Assembly: GCA_000310025.1 (NCBI GenBank)
Contig: FN648327.1
Location: 1-64,000, forward strand
Direction of reading: 5' to 3'
From: Ectocarpus siliculosus
Lineage: Eukaryota; Sar; Phaeophyceae; Ectocarpales; Ectocarpaceae
DNA: 64,000 bases
The position numbers and the translations under genes are program-made. Positions 33,239 to 46,287 of the stretch are shown in pieces; position 1 is the stretch's first letter; each line of letters opens with the position of its first letter. Under the pieces are notes generated by a model that did not search any database, was not told the DNA's origin, and was given only the letters and a program-made list of their open reading frames with translations.

Positions 33239-36200
33239 TTAGCTACGGGGGGCCTCCCACTACAAGGACAAGGATCACGTCATTCACACGTGGGAGGGGT
33301 CAAACGAAGGGCGGGCGTTAATGCGATTCTCGCCTCGAAGCGGACGCCTGGGGCTGTGTCGAACACGCGAGGCGAGAGTAACAGCAGTTCGGTTCGACGT
33401 TCCATTCCAGGCTTCTCGAGCGCTACAGAAACGGGCCGCGGGGGTGCCGAAAGACCCTCACGGTGTCGAATAGAGCGTTCTGGGTGCTGGTCCAAACTGT
33501 GGACAACCACTTGCAGGAACGGGCAACATGTACATGATGTGTGGTGCCGCGGAGCTCACGCAGCGGAGAATACACTGCACGTACTCTAGAACGCTTCACA
33601 TTGCGTGCAACTGGTGTTGGGGCAGACTGTAGCGTGTTCGCTTGAGGAAGAAAAACGCGGTGTCCTGTAGAGGCAACGTTTTTTCCCACGGCCAATTTGG
33701 GTAACTTGGGGGCCCAATCCGAGGTTGTGGTTGCTCTTGGGGTGGGACAATACGCACACACGGAGAAGCTCGTTTCGCTGGTCCATTGTGCAACTTCCAA
33801 GATATCACGAGCAAACCCAACGAGGGCCATTCAGGGAGGGAGAAAGAGCAATGACTCAAATCTTCACCTTGGACTCGCGGGTGACGGTGTTGACGTAGTC
33901 TGATTGTTTGGAAACGCCCACGGTGCAGTCGCCGTCCAACATCCGTTGCATGTGCAAAACGGGGTCATGTCCATTCCGTACCATTGAACGTTACGGGCAG
34001 CCCCACGCGAAAAGAGCAAGGTGCGAGGAAAGGGTCAGTCGGGTTGTGATGTCCCTAGCAAAGATGCGTTCGACATGGACAGCAGTGGCAAAACGGAGGT
34101 GCATCGATGGTTGGCTTCATTTTTATCAGCAAATTCACACATATAATGCGGGAATCTAAATGGCTGTGCAAGAAAGGGTGACTGCAAATGCTGAGCCCAT
34201 TTCGGTAACTCGCTTGGAAGCTACTGTACGACTGCCCACGAGTATTCCATCCTCCCGCGTCGAATTGTCTTGGCTGAAATAACCACGGCTCGGCATGGAA
34301 CAAAAACCGCACCATGACTTGAATAAAGCCCACCTCTCCACGCGCATGATAGGGTAAGCAAAAAACTCACATGGCCGGTTGTTTGACGCGGTACGCCTCT
34401 CCCAGTTCGGGGGAAGGGGGCCGCCGCCGCCGTCGACCTGTGCCCCCCCAACCGCCCCCCCCCCCGCCGCCGCCCCGGCAGCCGTCTGTGCTGAACGGTT
34501 GGACAGATACACGGCCGTTTTGTAGGAAGGGGCGGCGGGGAAGCTCCCCCAAGCGGGGGGAGGCGAAGGGTCCCCCGCCGCACTTTCGCGACCGTGCGGG
34601 TGGTCGTGCGCGTGGGACGAAGAGGAACGGCGGGAGTTGTCGGCGGAGGAGGCGTTCGAGCCACGGCGCGTGTGCGCCATCGGCATGTCGATGACCTCCG
34701 GCCGGCCGCTGGAGACGCTGCTGGAGCGAGGGTGCTGGGTGGGCCTCTCCCACTGGGTTGTCTTGCTCACCGTGTCCTGGAAGTCTGGAAAACGCAAGGG
34801 AGTGGATCGAATCGGAGCAAGGGCAGGCCGGCGTACCGATTCCAAGGGGGGCGTGCGATGGGAAAACGTGGGTGGGGCGGGCGTTGTGCGGTCGAGCATG
34901 GGTGCTGACATGCTGGGGAAGTTCTTGAGCCCAGATGACTGAACTGGAAAAACAACCATCCCGTTTCCTGCACCCCCCCCCACCGAAACTCACCGCAAGC
35001 TAATGGGAATGGGTCGAGAATGGTGTGTGCACAAAAGTAGGTGTACAGTAGTTTCGCTTCAGCCTATCGGTGGAAGAATGGAATAGGCCGCGGGATGACT
35101 AGACAACGGGATTTCTTACGGGAACAAACACCCTCCCCAACCTGGCGAAGAAACGCTGACAGGCGCGCGCACACGGCCGGCACTAAACAGGCAGCTACCA
35201 ACCCTTAAGCCTGAAGCTATGGTTGCCGCCATTACCTCGCACGACGAGTTGGGTGATTGTCGCACGAAAGACCGACGACATGTGTGTGTCTGTGTACGTG
35301 CGCGAGCAAACCTCAACGGCACGGGCGGCCGGAAGGGGCTTCGGCACTCACAGGTCTTGCCGCTGTCGTCTGTTCGCGAGATCCAGCCTGGAGGAAGAGG
35401 GTCGCCCTGGCAAGACATGAGATGGAGGTTGCCAAGACATGGCAGAGCAATGACTAGTGAGCGCGAGCGAGGCCTGGTGGAAACGAGGAGACGAACACGC
35501 CTCCTGAACGATTGAGGAAGGTCTCGCCATGCCGCCGGTAAGCTATTTAGAGTGGGGAGGCGAAAACATGAACACTATTTAACTCGCAGAGGGGTAATGT
35601 TGACGTGTTGTTCGCAGCGTTCATGCACGGTTACGTCGAGGTTCCCCTTCATTCCTGACAGGACTTATGTATGTGCCACACGGAGTCCAACACGGGTAGG
35701 TAAACATGCAACCCGTAGCTCCCGTCGCAAACGGTCGCAGGAAAATCGAAGCAATACTGCAAAACCCTGGGGAATCCTCTCGCTTCTCACCGACAGCTGC
35801 CCATGTTCCCGCGAAACACCAGCACCCGACGAAGCGTGCGCGGGCTGACGAGCGAAACAGAGATGCGGAGGGGGGTCGGGGCCGGGACAGACGGAATGGA
35901 TGGGCTTGGTAAGTCGACCACAAGGCGCCGGTTTCATGCTCGGAACTGGGTGCTTCTCGGGCTAACGCCATACGGACCGACAGTTCTCCAAATGACGCCG
36001 AGGATCAAGACGGGCTATAGCCGGAGAAACGAGGATAGAGCGTGCACTGCCCCACGTTGGTTGCTGCCCCCCAAGAACGAGGAGCAACGTTCGGCTAGTT
36101 TCTATGGAAACGTGCAACAGCGGTAGCGCCTGCCTCTGTGTTGACGCGCCTCTGACACCACTCTTGCCTGCCACAGAAGGACAATTGAGCCTCGCTCTGA

Positions 36201-39200
36201 ACCGAAGCGGAACGGGGCGCCACCAGCACGGCCCCCTTGCGGCCAAAATTATCCCTGACCCCTCAAAAAAGAGTCACACTCCCAGCCAAATTATCCGACC
36301 TACCTGTGCAGGAGAGGTGTGCACGTCGCAGAGGGCATCGTTTGGGCAAACGACAAATTAACTCTCCGCAGACGCCCCGCCGCCGTTCGGCAACGGCAAC
36401 CCGCATCTCTACGCCCATCGGCGTGGAATATCGAAACAGAGTGGGTCTTTCTTCGCACCACCGCGTGCGGACTCACCCGGAAGATTCGATTCAACGCCGT
36501 ACCGGAGGCCTGCGGGCCCCCTCTAGCGCTGCCTAGGGCGTCAGGAGGCGTGCTCTGTTTCTTGCCGGTCAGGGGGTGGAAGTAGTAGATGCTCCCGTTG
36601 GCCCTCTGTTTCTTGACCCAGTCCGCGGGTAAGTCTTCCTCCGAGGCGTCGAGCTCGATATCCTGCAGGAACATGTTTCCCGATCAGGCACGCCGCGAAG
36701 CGATGCGGGCCGGAATCACGTATTCGTGGGTGAGAAGGGGAGGGATGCAGTAGTGATATCAAAGTGCTTGAGTGAGAGAAAGAGAGAGAGAGAGAGCCAA
36801 ACGGAACGGGTGTCCGAAAGGAGAAATGAGCTTTCCTCTGTGTGGAGGCGGACGACACAGAACCCCCCCCCGGCTAAACATAGAAAGCGAAATCAACCAG
36901 CGTTGAGCTCCACGACCATGCAACACTCCTCTCGAACAACACAGGGCGATGAGTGCTACCCGACAAAATCATCGACCCCCGTTTGTTATCTAAAGTAAAC
37001 AGTCAGGCTACAAGCTTCACGGTCTCCCACCCAAACCTGGTTCGATATCGACGAGCGGGAGCCGAGGGTGGACAGGCGCTTGTTGACTATGGAGGCCGGC
37101 TTGGTCACCGACTTCCTGAAGTTGCGCATCTTGCGGTCGGGCGACTGCTTCACGGAGTACACGAAGAACAGCCCGAACCCGGTCACCACGAACTCTTCGA
37201 CCGATTTGTGTTTGTGTGTTTGTGCAGCAGAGAGCAACAACAGCCAGAGCAGGGGTGACGGCGAGCGGGAGAGGGTTTTCGTCAAAAAGCAAGGGCGTTG
37301 TAAAGCTTGCCAACTCACCAAGAAAACTGACGCAACCAGGTGAGCCGTTTTTTTTTTTAGCTCTTTTTTTTTGGCGGTAACCATAATGGTGGTCGAGTAG
37401 ATCATGCTGTGCGGGGTGGAGAAACCTCACTCCGCGCAAGGGGGATGATCGCACCACGTTGTGTTAAATTGGTCAAGCATCCTCGAGGCAATTACACAGT
37501 GCTTATAGCTGTCTCTGGAAGTGAAAGCACCAGAAAATAAATGAAGTCATACGCAGCTGTCATCCGTACGCAAGGAAGTAAGCACAAGATGCCGAACACC
37601 CTTAGCAGGATGCAGCTCACCCTTCATGCGACTCGCCGAATACCTCACGGTGCTTCGCGCTTGGTGATGTGACAGCCTGGTCCGGTGAGAACCCGGCATG
37701 CTCCGTGCCGGCTTTGTAGGGATGCGAGGTCAATGGTCTAACGACTACGGCATGCACGACTATGAGTACCCCCCCCCCCTCCCCCTTCACCGCGTTTCCT
37801 TGGGGAATTCCTCGGCATCCTCGCCCCCCGCGCCATTGATATGTCGTTCATGTAATCGTTACCCTTGTTCCCCCGTCCAACTATCTTCAAGAAAAAAATT
37901 ATACCAAGCAGATGGCAAGCGTCAGGGACTCTCGTCTCAATATCCGAAAATGCAGTTCCACCAAATTAGGTTCCAGAACCACGGGGACACAATTCCAAGC
38001 AGAGGGCACAGCAGTCAAACCGTTGTTCAGAACCGCAAGAGACTCTCCGCATGAGCCAAGATATGAGCGACAAAACAAAAGAAAGAGCTGTCCCTCCTTT
38101 CGAGGTGTTGGTACTCACGCCAAATGCCCCCGATGGCCCCGATGATCGACCACCCGTCAACAGGATCGACCTCCTGTGGGATAACGAGCACGCGGAACAC
38201 CGGAGCGGCGGGACACCACAAGCGAGCGTCAGCCTCAACTAGTGCTGAACAAGAGGGAGGCGGCGGCCGCCCAGGTGGTGCACACGCGTTCATGTGCTGA
38301 CAGCGCTGTCGGGTGTCGTGTGGGCTGGGTTTGAAGCATCGATTGCTGTGCTTTGTTGTAAAGCGGTACGGACGTGAATTCGCCAAATCGGACCTAGTTC
38401 GACACGTTGTCTTCATTGGCAACAGCTAGGCCACCAGGCACACACCTCTTGAAGCATGCTTCGGGAAACTCGTCGAGTTATCCAGAGGATCACAAAAGAG
38501 AAGAAGGCACTAACTACGAAGGCAGAAGACAGTTTGGTGTCATCGTCAACAAGTCCAACAAAAACTGGCGTTTCTTGCATCACAAACACATGCTTCCAGA
38601 CAGGTACCACAAGTACACGGGTCTTCCCTGTTGCTACGTACGTATATCGGGAAAGGAAGAGCGTATTGGCAAAACGGCGGCAAAGCAAACCCAAGGGGAG
38701 ACCTCTTCCTTGCTTCGTTTGTTCACTTGCCACGATGGACGTGTACTCGAACTTCGGGATGGACACGTCGACCATAATGAGCGCGAACTCCAACTCGATC
38801 GTCTCTTCGGTCCAGTACCAGTTCTGCGTTCCCGTCGTCGTGCTCTGAGAGTAGGTCCGCTGCCGCTCCTCCCGGTTGCCGTTGTCGTCAATCCCCGCAA
38901 ACTCCGTCAGGCCCATCACCTGCACTCGTTTTCGACCAACGGCGTGGGGTTGCTTTTCTCCGCCGTTTTTTCTGTGCTTTCCTCCTAGGAGTCACAGCTC
39001 CGATCCTGGCGTCTGTCGCCCCTCCCCGCGGGAGGAACCAGGCATCCACGCCAACTCCTCTTTCGCAACATGTACAACACCGGGCCACCCCAAACAACAG
39101 CACATGATCGCACCGAGATCTCCCACGACCACGCATTGCACGCTGACCTACGGGGACCACAACTCCTGCGGCTGTACCGTGGTGGTTCCCGCATACACGC

Positions 39201-42200
39201 TTCTTTTTTGAGACCGCGGAAAGCGGACATTTTCGCTGCCCACAAAAAAACACATTTCACAGTCCGCCTCCTGCCAAAATTTGCGGGATGGCACCACGAA
39301 CAGCTCGACCCTTCTACCGAGAGCGGTAAACTCGACACGTTCGGGGTCCTCCGGAGTGGGAAGGGCAGGGGGGGGGGGGGGGGGAGGGGGGGGGNNNNNN
39401 NNNNNNNNNNNNNNNNNNNNNNNNNNNNNNNNNNNNNNNNNNNNNNNNNNNNNNNNNNNNNNNNNNNNNNNNNNNNNNNNNNNNNNNNNNNNNNNNNNNN
39501 NNNNNNNNNNNNNNNNNNNNNNNNNNNNNNNNNNNNNNNNNNNNNNNNNNNNNNNNNNNNNNNNNNNNNNNNNNNNNNNNNNNNNNNNNNNNNNNNNNNN
39601 NNNNNNNNNNNNNNNNNNNNNNNNNNNNNNNNNNNNNNNNNNNNNNNNNNNNNNNNNNNNNNNNNNNNNNNNNNNNNNNNNNNNNNNNNNNNNNNNNNNN
39701 NNNNNNNNNNNNNNNNNNNNNNNNNNNNNNNNNNNNNNNNNNNNNNNNNNNNNNNNNNNNNNNNNNNNNNNNNNNNNNNNNNNNNNNNNNNNNNNNNNNN
39801 NNNNNNNNNNNNNNNNNNNNNNNNNNNNNNNNNNNNNNNNNNNNNNNNNNNNNNNNNNNNNNNNNNNNNNNNNNNNNNNNNNNNNNNNNNNNNNNNNNNN
39901 NNNNNNNNNNNNNNNNNNNNNNNNNNNNNNNNNNNNNNNNNNNNNNNNNNNNNNNNNNNNNNNNNNNNNNNNNNNNNNNNNNNNNNNNNNNNNNNNNNNN
40001 NNNNNNNNNNNNNNNNNNNNNNNNNNNNNNNNNNNNNNNNNNNNNNNNNNNNNNNNNNNNNNNNNNNNNNNNNNNNNNNNNNNNNNNNNNNNNNNNNNNN
40101 NGGGGGGGGGGGGGGAGGGGGGGGGTAGCTCCATCCGATGGCAAGCAACAGCCCTTGAGGGAAACCAATCTAATACGGCGGCGGTCTGACATGCGCCAAA
40201 AAAAGCTCACCATGTGGTTCACAGTTGTCGTGAGCTCTGTGGCGGTGGTCGGCTCGATTCGCGCGTAAGGCAGCTTGACGTCCACGCTCTTCCCCTCCAG
40301 GGGCTCGACGCCGGCTTCGACGTCGATCAGGTACGCGCTCAAGAACTGGGCGTTGATGGGGTAGATCTCTGGGTCGAACGTGTCAGCGCTCTCGTACCAC
40401 AGGAACTGAGCAGAAGAACACAAAAAAAAAAAACGCGCCCCAAGAGCGTTAGCCGTTCAGAACCGAAAATGATCTGTGTGTTACATGTATGTATGCACTT
40501 GTGTCTATTGTCGATAAAAATCAGTAGCTGAGGGCAAGCCTTTGTTTATCCTCGCGAATGGTGGAAATTGCAGGGAAGGCGGGGAAGTTGAACCCGGGAT
40601 GTGGAGTGGTCGACCACAAGGCTAGCAAGAGGTAGCATACACCTGACAAAGACGTGCTTCCTTTTCCTATGGGCAACACAGACAATACACCCCCGGCGCG
40701 AAAAAGAAGACCAAGAGTCTGCTTTGCGTGGATCGATGCCTTCCAGCAACTTCGACACAAAACTAGCTACACTTGTTTGCTACCAGACGGTGGTTACGTG
40801 CGTGCAGGAGCACGGTAAACCAGCACACGACGTCTTTGTTTTCGCCCCAAACACCCGGAGCTTTCGCTCCGGTGCTGCGCGTTCCCCGGGCGGCCAGAAA
40901 ACACCGAGGTGCGTCCGTGTGCTTTGAAGGTCGTTTTCGTTGCCCACGCGTGCTATAGTGCAGGCTCGTCTTGCACACAACGGCCCGGTCCACCCACCCA
41001 ACACCGGCCCCTTGGTCTTCTTCGACCTTCCATTCTGCCCAAACAAAAACCGAGGAATCAAACAACCTCCTCCCCATCGACGGCGGCATTTTTGCAACCC
41101 CCCGCAAAGAGCAGCACCGCACACTCTGGAGGCAGCCTCACTCTGACCGACGCTTTTCTTTCTCTCACATAGAATGAAGCGTCGAATGAATCCACGTCTC
41201 CGCTGTTGATCCCGTCTTCGTCCATCGTCAGCCGGGACAGAGGGATCACGCGGCAGTGGGGGAACTCTTCCTCTATGGCCGACGTGGCGTCCGCGTTGTC
41301 GTCGAGGAAGGTGTCGAGGTCGTCGGTGAACCCCTGGTTCGGGCGCGGAGGGATTTCGTTACCGAGAGAGTGCCACGGGTAAAACAATGCCGTAACAACA
41401 ACAACAACAACAACAACAATACTTGCATGCATGGGTCGGACGTCGAACACCAACAGCGCTTGTGTGCATACATATCACTGCCGCCTTGTGTGCGAAAAAA
41501 AAAGGGGGGGGACAAGTGCGGCATGCGGCATCTACTACCACCCTTCTCTACAGTCCGGGACACGTGCCCGACCACACATGACTACGAAGAAGCGTCCGCC
41601 CGAATCAGCTCTACCCCCGGCCCCAAGTGACCACCGCGTAGGCTGGAAATAGTTCCTCCGGGAAGCTGAGAGGGATCGAACGGGTTTTGTCGTGCATACA
41701 CGTCATTGCGGAGGTAGATGCGTAACGGCCGGGGGCAGAGCCTACCGGTGTGTCCGCACGCCAAGGCCCGATGTTCGATTCCGAGGCCGATCAGAGTGTG
41801 CGCGACACGGAACAAGCCCGGGCCACCCAGAAGCAAGGCCTACCTGATTTATTTTACCGACTCAATGTGCGACGACGACATACCTCGGCGGAAACCATAG
41901 CGCCCGCTGAGAAATCGAAGCAAGAGTTGGTTTCCTCCAGGCAGCCGTTGGTGAACTCCGTGCAAAACATGATGTCAGCAAACTCGTAGTGCTCTTGCTG
42001 CTCGTTAGGAAAGGGGGTGCGCGAGAAAAAAGCAACAGCAGGCGCGCGGGATAGCAGCAGCGGACGCGGTGGAGCCGGCGGCAGGCGATCGGAAAACAGA
42101 ACTCTGGCAGGCTTGCAGAGGAACAAAAAACGCTTGCCAGCATGAAGACAAGCACCATGGCTTGTTTTTTCCTGGGAAACTGCTAGGCCGAAGCACGACG

Positions 42201-45200
42201 GCTTGGGAGCATGATCGCAGCATGCCATTTGGGGGTGTAACATGAACAGGTCCTATCTAGCAACGCCAATCAAGAGGGTTTGTCTTTGTCGTTCACCCTA
42301 CCGCCCTCTGCGATCGCTCTTACTGCCTCGACCACGTTGCGGGGTCTTAAGAAGCCGACATCAAGCCGTTAGACTATGTAGTCTGTGTTACGGTTTGATT
42401 TCGGCTTCTGTAACAGGCTGCCGACAGTTTCACACTGAGGAGGGTGACTCCCCTCGCCAGCGCTGCTGTCCATCCAATGTATAACTGGCTTCATGTTCTC
42501 GATGGTCACCCGCACGGTTTGATTTCGGCTGCTAAAAGGTCCGTCGACATTGAGAATGAAGTGGACATGGGGGAGCCTGAAAACAGAGGTTTCACGTATG
42601 GCTCAGGTCCACGTTGAAACATACGAACAACAAGAAAGACCACGAGTTTGTTGTCTATCTTCTGGCCTCGCTGCGCGTTCTTTTGTGGCGGTCATCGTAC
42701 CTTTAGCTCGATGCTTGAAGCCGGGTCCTTTCTGGACTCGATTGTCTGCCATATGATGTACGCCACGTAACCCAGAAATCCCAGGAGAAGAAGGATCCAG
42801 ATGACGGTCGCTTTCTGGCGGTGCCTCTTCACGACAAGCCTCGGCAGCCTGGCCGATCCACGTCAGTGGGGGCGGGGTTAGTCGTGGCGGACGGCATCAC
42901 GCTGGGTAACACACACACACCGGGTAGGCGCCACTTCAATCGAGTACATGGTGGTATGTGTGATGCCAATTTGGCCATCCGACAGCAGCAAGTGAAGCTT
43001 ATGACTCTTTCGAACAAAACCAGCAAGCTTATCAGAAAAAAGAGACAGCAGTCGTCATGAATGAGGCATGCATGACGGTTCACGGATGCCATGACATGCC
43101 ATTGACTCGGTCGGGACCCTCTCCCGTATTTTGGTCGTTCAGAAACCTGGCCTTAAATCCTTTCCATGGTGACCAAACCTTGGCGACCGTTCGTGAGAAG
43201 GTTTGGGTCTCACGCGTGGGTAAGGGTTCTGCCAAAACATGATCGTCATGACGGGGTCCACCAAATGATGTCAATACCCGGAAGAGACTCTGTCAAGAGC
43301 CCTAGCCTCCGCCCTTCGACGGCAACGAAAACGGTCCTCGATGCGCCACAAGGTGATTGGGGTTCGGGCTTGGAATGGGCGTAAACGCAAACGAGAAAAC
43401 TGGAGGTTTGTGTCGAGAGAGCACTCAAAGGACTGGATTCACCTCCTACCGTAAAGGCAGAGGGCAACCCATCGAGGGAAACTGGCCGCCGGGCAAACTT
43501 CATCCCACGAGTTCACCGAATTGAACTCGCGGGAAATTGCGGCCGCTCATCGTAGCTCCCCCTTACTTTCGATGGAACCTGGCCGCCGTGCTTCAATGCT
43601 GTTGCTCAAACGTTTGGCTCCCAACCCCTCGGGACACGCATCGATAGTCCTTGAAAGCTTCAATGGGATATGTAAAACGTGGCTTGTTTGAAGCTACAGC
43701 AACCGTTCTTTAGGAGTGCAAGAAAACTATTCCAAGCCTGCAAAGCTTTCCGTGGAGGCTTGACCGCGTCCCATGGCAGTTAGCATGCTGTTCTTTTAGT
43801 CAATATAGGAAAATACGAAACTACTTTAGTCTACACATGGCAAAGAATGGACGGTTCATAATATGGACCATTCTTGTGTTTCCGTTGTGATTTCTGATGC
43901 CTTCCTGACAGTTTTGCCACCGTACTTCGTACCACGTACTCGAGTACTTTGTACAAGCTAGTGGTGGCTACGGTTTAAGAGAGGGTCGGGACAAACCAGT
44001 ATTTCTCTCTAAACTTCCGGCTTTCTCTCATACCGGTTTAACGTACCAATAATGAAGGTGAGGGAATTATAGAGCGGATGCCTTGCCTAGAGCGGATGCC
44101 TTGCCTACACTGCCATATGAAGATGCTCATGATGGAGGACATGATAACAATCGTGCTAAACACTGCGTCAACGCCTTGTTGTGCCTGCTTGGCACATACC
44201 ACAAATAAAGAACAAAAACGCGAGTCACCGAAATAACCCCAAGAAAAAGATGTGGCAGACACCTGACGTGTCGGATATGTCATGGGTGTTTAGTCTCAGA
44301 TCCAGAAGAGGAGCTCGATCATTCTGAACAAGGAGGAACGGGCGATTCGTCCGGGGCAACCGTAGTGCGTCCGCCACTGTACTCGGGGCTAGGAAAACAC
44401 TGTTGTAGTTGTCAACTCGAGGATATCGCCGAGCAAGAAGTTCGGCATGCACAACGCCATGTTTGTGAGGTCAACGTAGCACGGATGAACGAATATGGGT
44501 CGAGGAAAGCAAAGTAGCAAAGTAGACGTGCACAAGAGAGACTTCATGTTACGTGGCACAATGGTACCGCGGTAGGACATAATTCTACTAAGGCCGGGAC
44601 TGGGGGGGGGGGGGGGTGCACAGACAGCCAGCTGGGTCGCAGACACGGTGCATCTCGTCGTTGTCGCCACGTGGGTCAACCATACCGCCCGTGGAGTTAG
44701 CCTCCACAGACCCTGTACTGGCGCGTCGTGAAGTCTGGCGAGGCTGGCTTGCAATCGGAGGCACTCCAGCAGTGGCTGCCCGCTGCCCAGGGCATGGTAC
44801 GTACGGTTTTGGGTGTGCGTATAATTGCGGCTTGTCCTCCGCCAGGGTTCGAATTAGGAGAATGCCGTAAGGATGCGAGTCGGCGCACAGGGGTGCGAAC
44901 GATTTCAAGGCGTATTTTCTCCACAACCCGGAGGTTACCACTGCTGTCGAATAGGGCGGTTTTGGAAATATCTCATCTGGAGCTTTCCTGAGGAGTATCA
45001 TTTGGCGCTCGCACCCTCCTGGTTGTGGAGAAATTACGCTTTGAAAATCGATCGCTCCCCTGTGCGCCGACTCGCAACCTTACGGTACGAAGGTACCAAC
45101 CCCACTGTCGTCAGAGGGTCATGGGGGGGAAGCGTTGGTACCCAACAGCCGGTTATTCTGAAATGGAGACCACTTCAACCTCTCAACACTTGCGTGGTAA

Positions 45201-46287
45201 GCCCTATACAGCCCCACCACTGCGAGGATGAAAACCCGAGGAGCATATATACATCAACGAGGTCCATGTGATACCTCCACTTGAAATGCACATCACGACA
45301 CACTTTTCGCCACTAAATTCACTCGGTCACCACCTGTCGTTGCATCAGAATCATCTGCGGGCAGGCAGCCTTGAATTCATCAAAGGTCCTGAACTTGTCA
45401 TGACCCAATCTTGAACCCTACAACTGCAAATGCAAGTACACAGCAGCCACGAGCTGCAGCCGCTCGAGACAACACACCCCACGGCCCGCTACACCCGATT
45501 TGGTATGTACAGCAGTACAGCAGTGTCCGGTAAAAAATCATTTGGTTTATGCCACATGCCATCGGGTGCTGCCTCCGCATGTGATTTGAACGCAACGGTT
45601 TATCTACAGTAGAGCGGAAATACGATGATGGCAGGCACACTATGTAGATCTGGCCCAACATGACCTAGACTATATCTAATCTAGAGAGTTCCGGCCTGCG
45701 TGTGCAGACTGCGCGTATTATATACATGTGGTATGTATTGATACACTAGAAGCTGCCAGCCTTCAGATTTACCGACTTTATGTACGATGGCCTGCAACTC
45801 GTCCCGGTTCGATGGGATGCCAGAGCGAGCCTACGGGCAACAAGGAGGTCTGACTCCTGACAATACGCCCCCTCGTTGTGTGCGTGTGGAAGAATGCGAA
45901 GTGCCCTCTTTCAGTAGGCGGAGGATGAAATGGACCACACCCGATTGAAGAAGACGAACTACAGCAGTACTTTATACACACCGCAGTACATGTCCAGGCA
46001 ACCATCGGACGGCAACGTACCGATTCGGAAAGCGGTTGGAATCTTTGCAGCAGTTTTTGTACCAGGAACAGCAGTTTGTTGGCACTGAAAATTGCAAGCT
46101 CCAAACTACAGCAGTACTCCGGAGTACATAACAGCACGCGTGGTCCTCCTCGCAATCATTCTCACCACAACCCCGGGGGCGAGGCAAAGCGATCATCTTC
46201 GTCTTCGTCGTCCACATCCTGGATTGGCTGCACAGCTGCTGGCGCTGCGGGCGCTGCCCCAGTTCGCTCTGCCCCGTGACCACGCAT
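33239..46287 (-). CDS. Two-pass membrane protein with three WW domains, copy 1
   Basis: Thirteen exons on the complement: 46287-46166, 42848-42701, 41997-41884, 41333-41169, 40405-40211, 38919-38731, 38173-38119, 37194-37037, 36662-36477, 35406-35352, 34784-34371, 33899-33868, 33259-33239. They join to 617 codons plus TAA. Residues 1-41: acidic leader ending D-R-F-A-S-P-P-G-L-W. About 55-74: first membrane segment. 91-311: loop with Cys residues (F-C-T-E-F-T-N-G-C). About 319-342: second membrane segment with I-I-G-A-I-G-G. Tail: WW1 (about 393-425, first Trp and Y-Y-F present, second Trp absent), WW2 (about 447-477, complete, ends T-T-Q-W-E-R-P), a Ser/Gly/Ala-rich linker, WW3 (about 586-615, ends W-E-A-P). 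WW domains bind proline-rich ligands. The donor after exon 6 reads GTG/GCAAGT, apparently a GC-AG intron. Intron 5 contains the assembly gap. Function otherwise unknown; see the channel hypothesis in the findings. Confidence 0.88.
37721..37772 (+). repeat. tRNA-like fragment shared with 52178-52227
   Basis: GGTCAATGGTCTAACGACTACGG and flanking bases match a 50-bp stretch in intron 2 of the plus-strand paralogue. It has an A-box-like TGGTCTAAC and is followed in both places, within a few bases of GAGTAC, by a long C-run. It lies in intron 7 of copy 1. A 5' tRNA half or the head of a tRNA-derived repeat is likely. Confidence 0.5.
39395..40101. other. Assembly gap (707 N) between G-runs
   Basis: The unknown bases are flanked on both sides by G-runs broken by a single A (39369-39394 and 40102-40125). 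The gap is inside intron 5 of the minus-strand WW gene, so no coding sequence need be missing: exons 5 and 6 on either side join in phase and match the paralogue. Confidence 0.98.
41394..41421. repeat. (AAC)n microsatellite
   Basis: About nine AAC units in intron 3 of the minus-strand WW gene. Confidence 0.95.
41725..41795 (+). repeat. Possible tRNA relic in intron 3 of copy 1
   Basis: GATGTTCGATTCCGAGGCC at about 41770 contains the B-box core GTTCGATTC, about 45 bases after a GAGCCTACCGGTG stretch. Stems do not pair well, so this is at best a degraded tRNA-derived repeat. Confidence 0.3.
44065..44112. repeat. 18-bp tandem duplication
   Basis: AGAGCGGATGCCTTGCCT occurs twice in a row in intron 1 of the minus-strand WW gene. 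Confidence 0.85.
44865..45085. repeat. Inverted repeat, arms about 70 bp (MITE-like)
   Basis: 44865-44934 and 45015-45085 are near reverse complements; both contain GAGTCGGCGCACAGGGG and TTTCTCCACAAC. The loop is about 80 bp. It lies in intron 1 of the minus-strand WW gene and gives similar short frames on both strands. Termini and duplication of the target were not resolved. Confidence 0.75.

Noticed and set aside
38985-40423. Long frames across 38985-40423
   Set aside because: They run through unknown bases and are meaningless there; only 40211-40405 is a supported exon.
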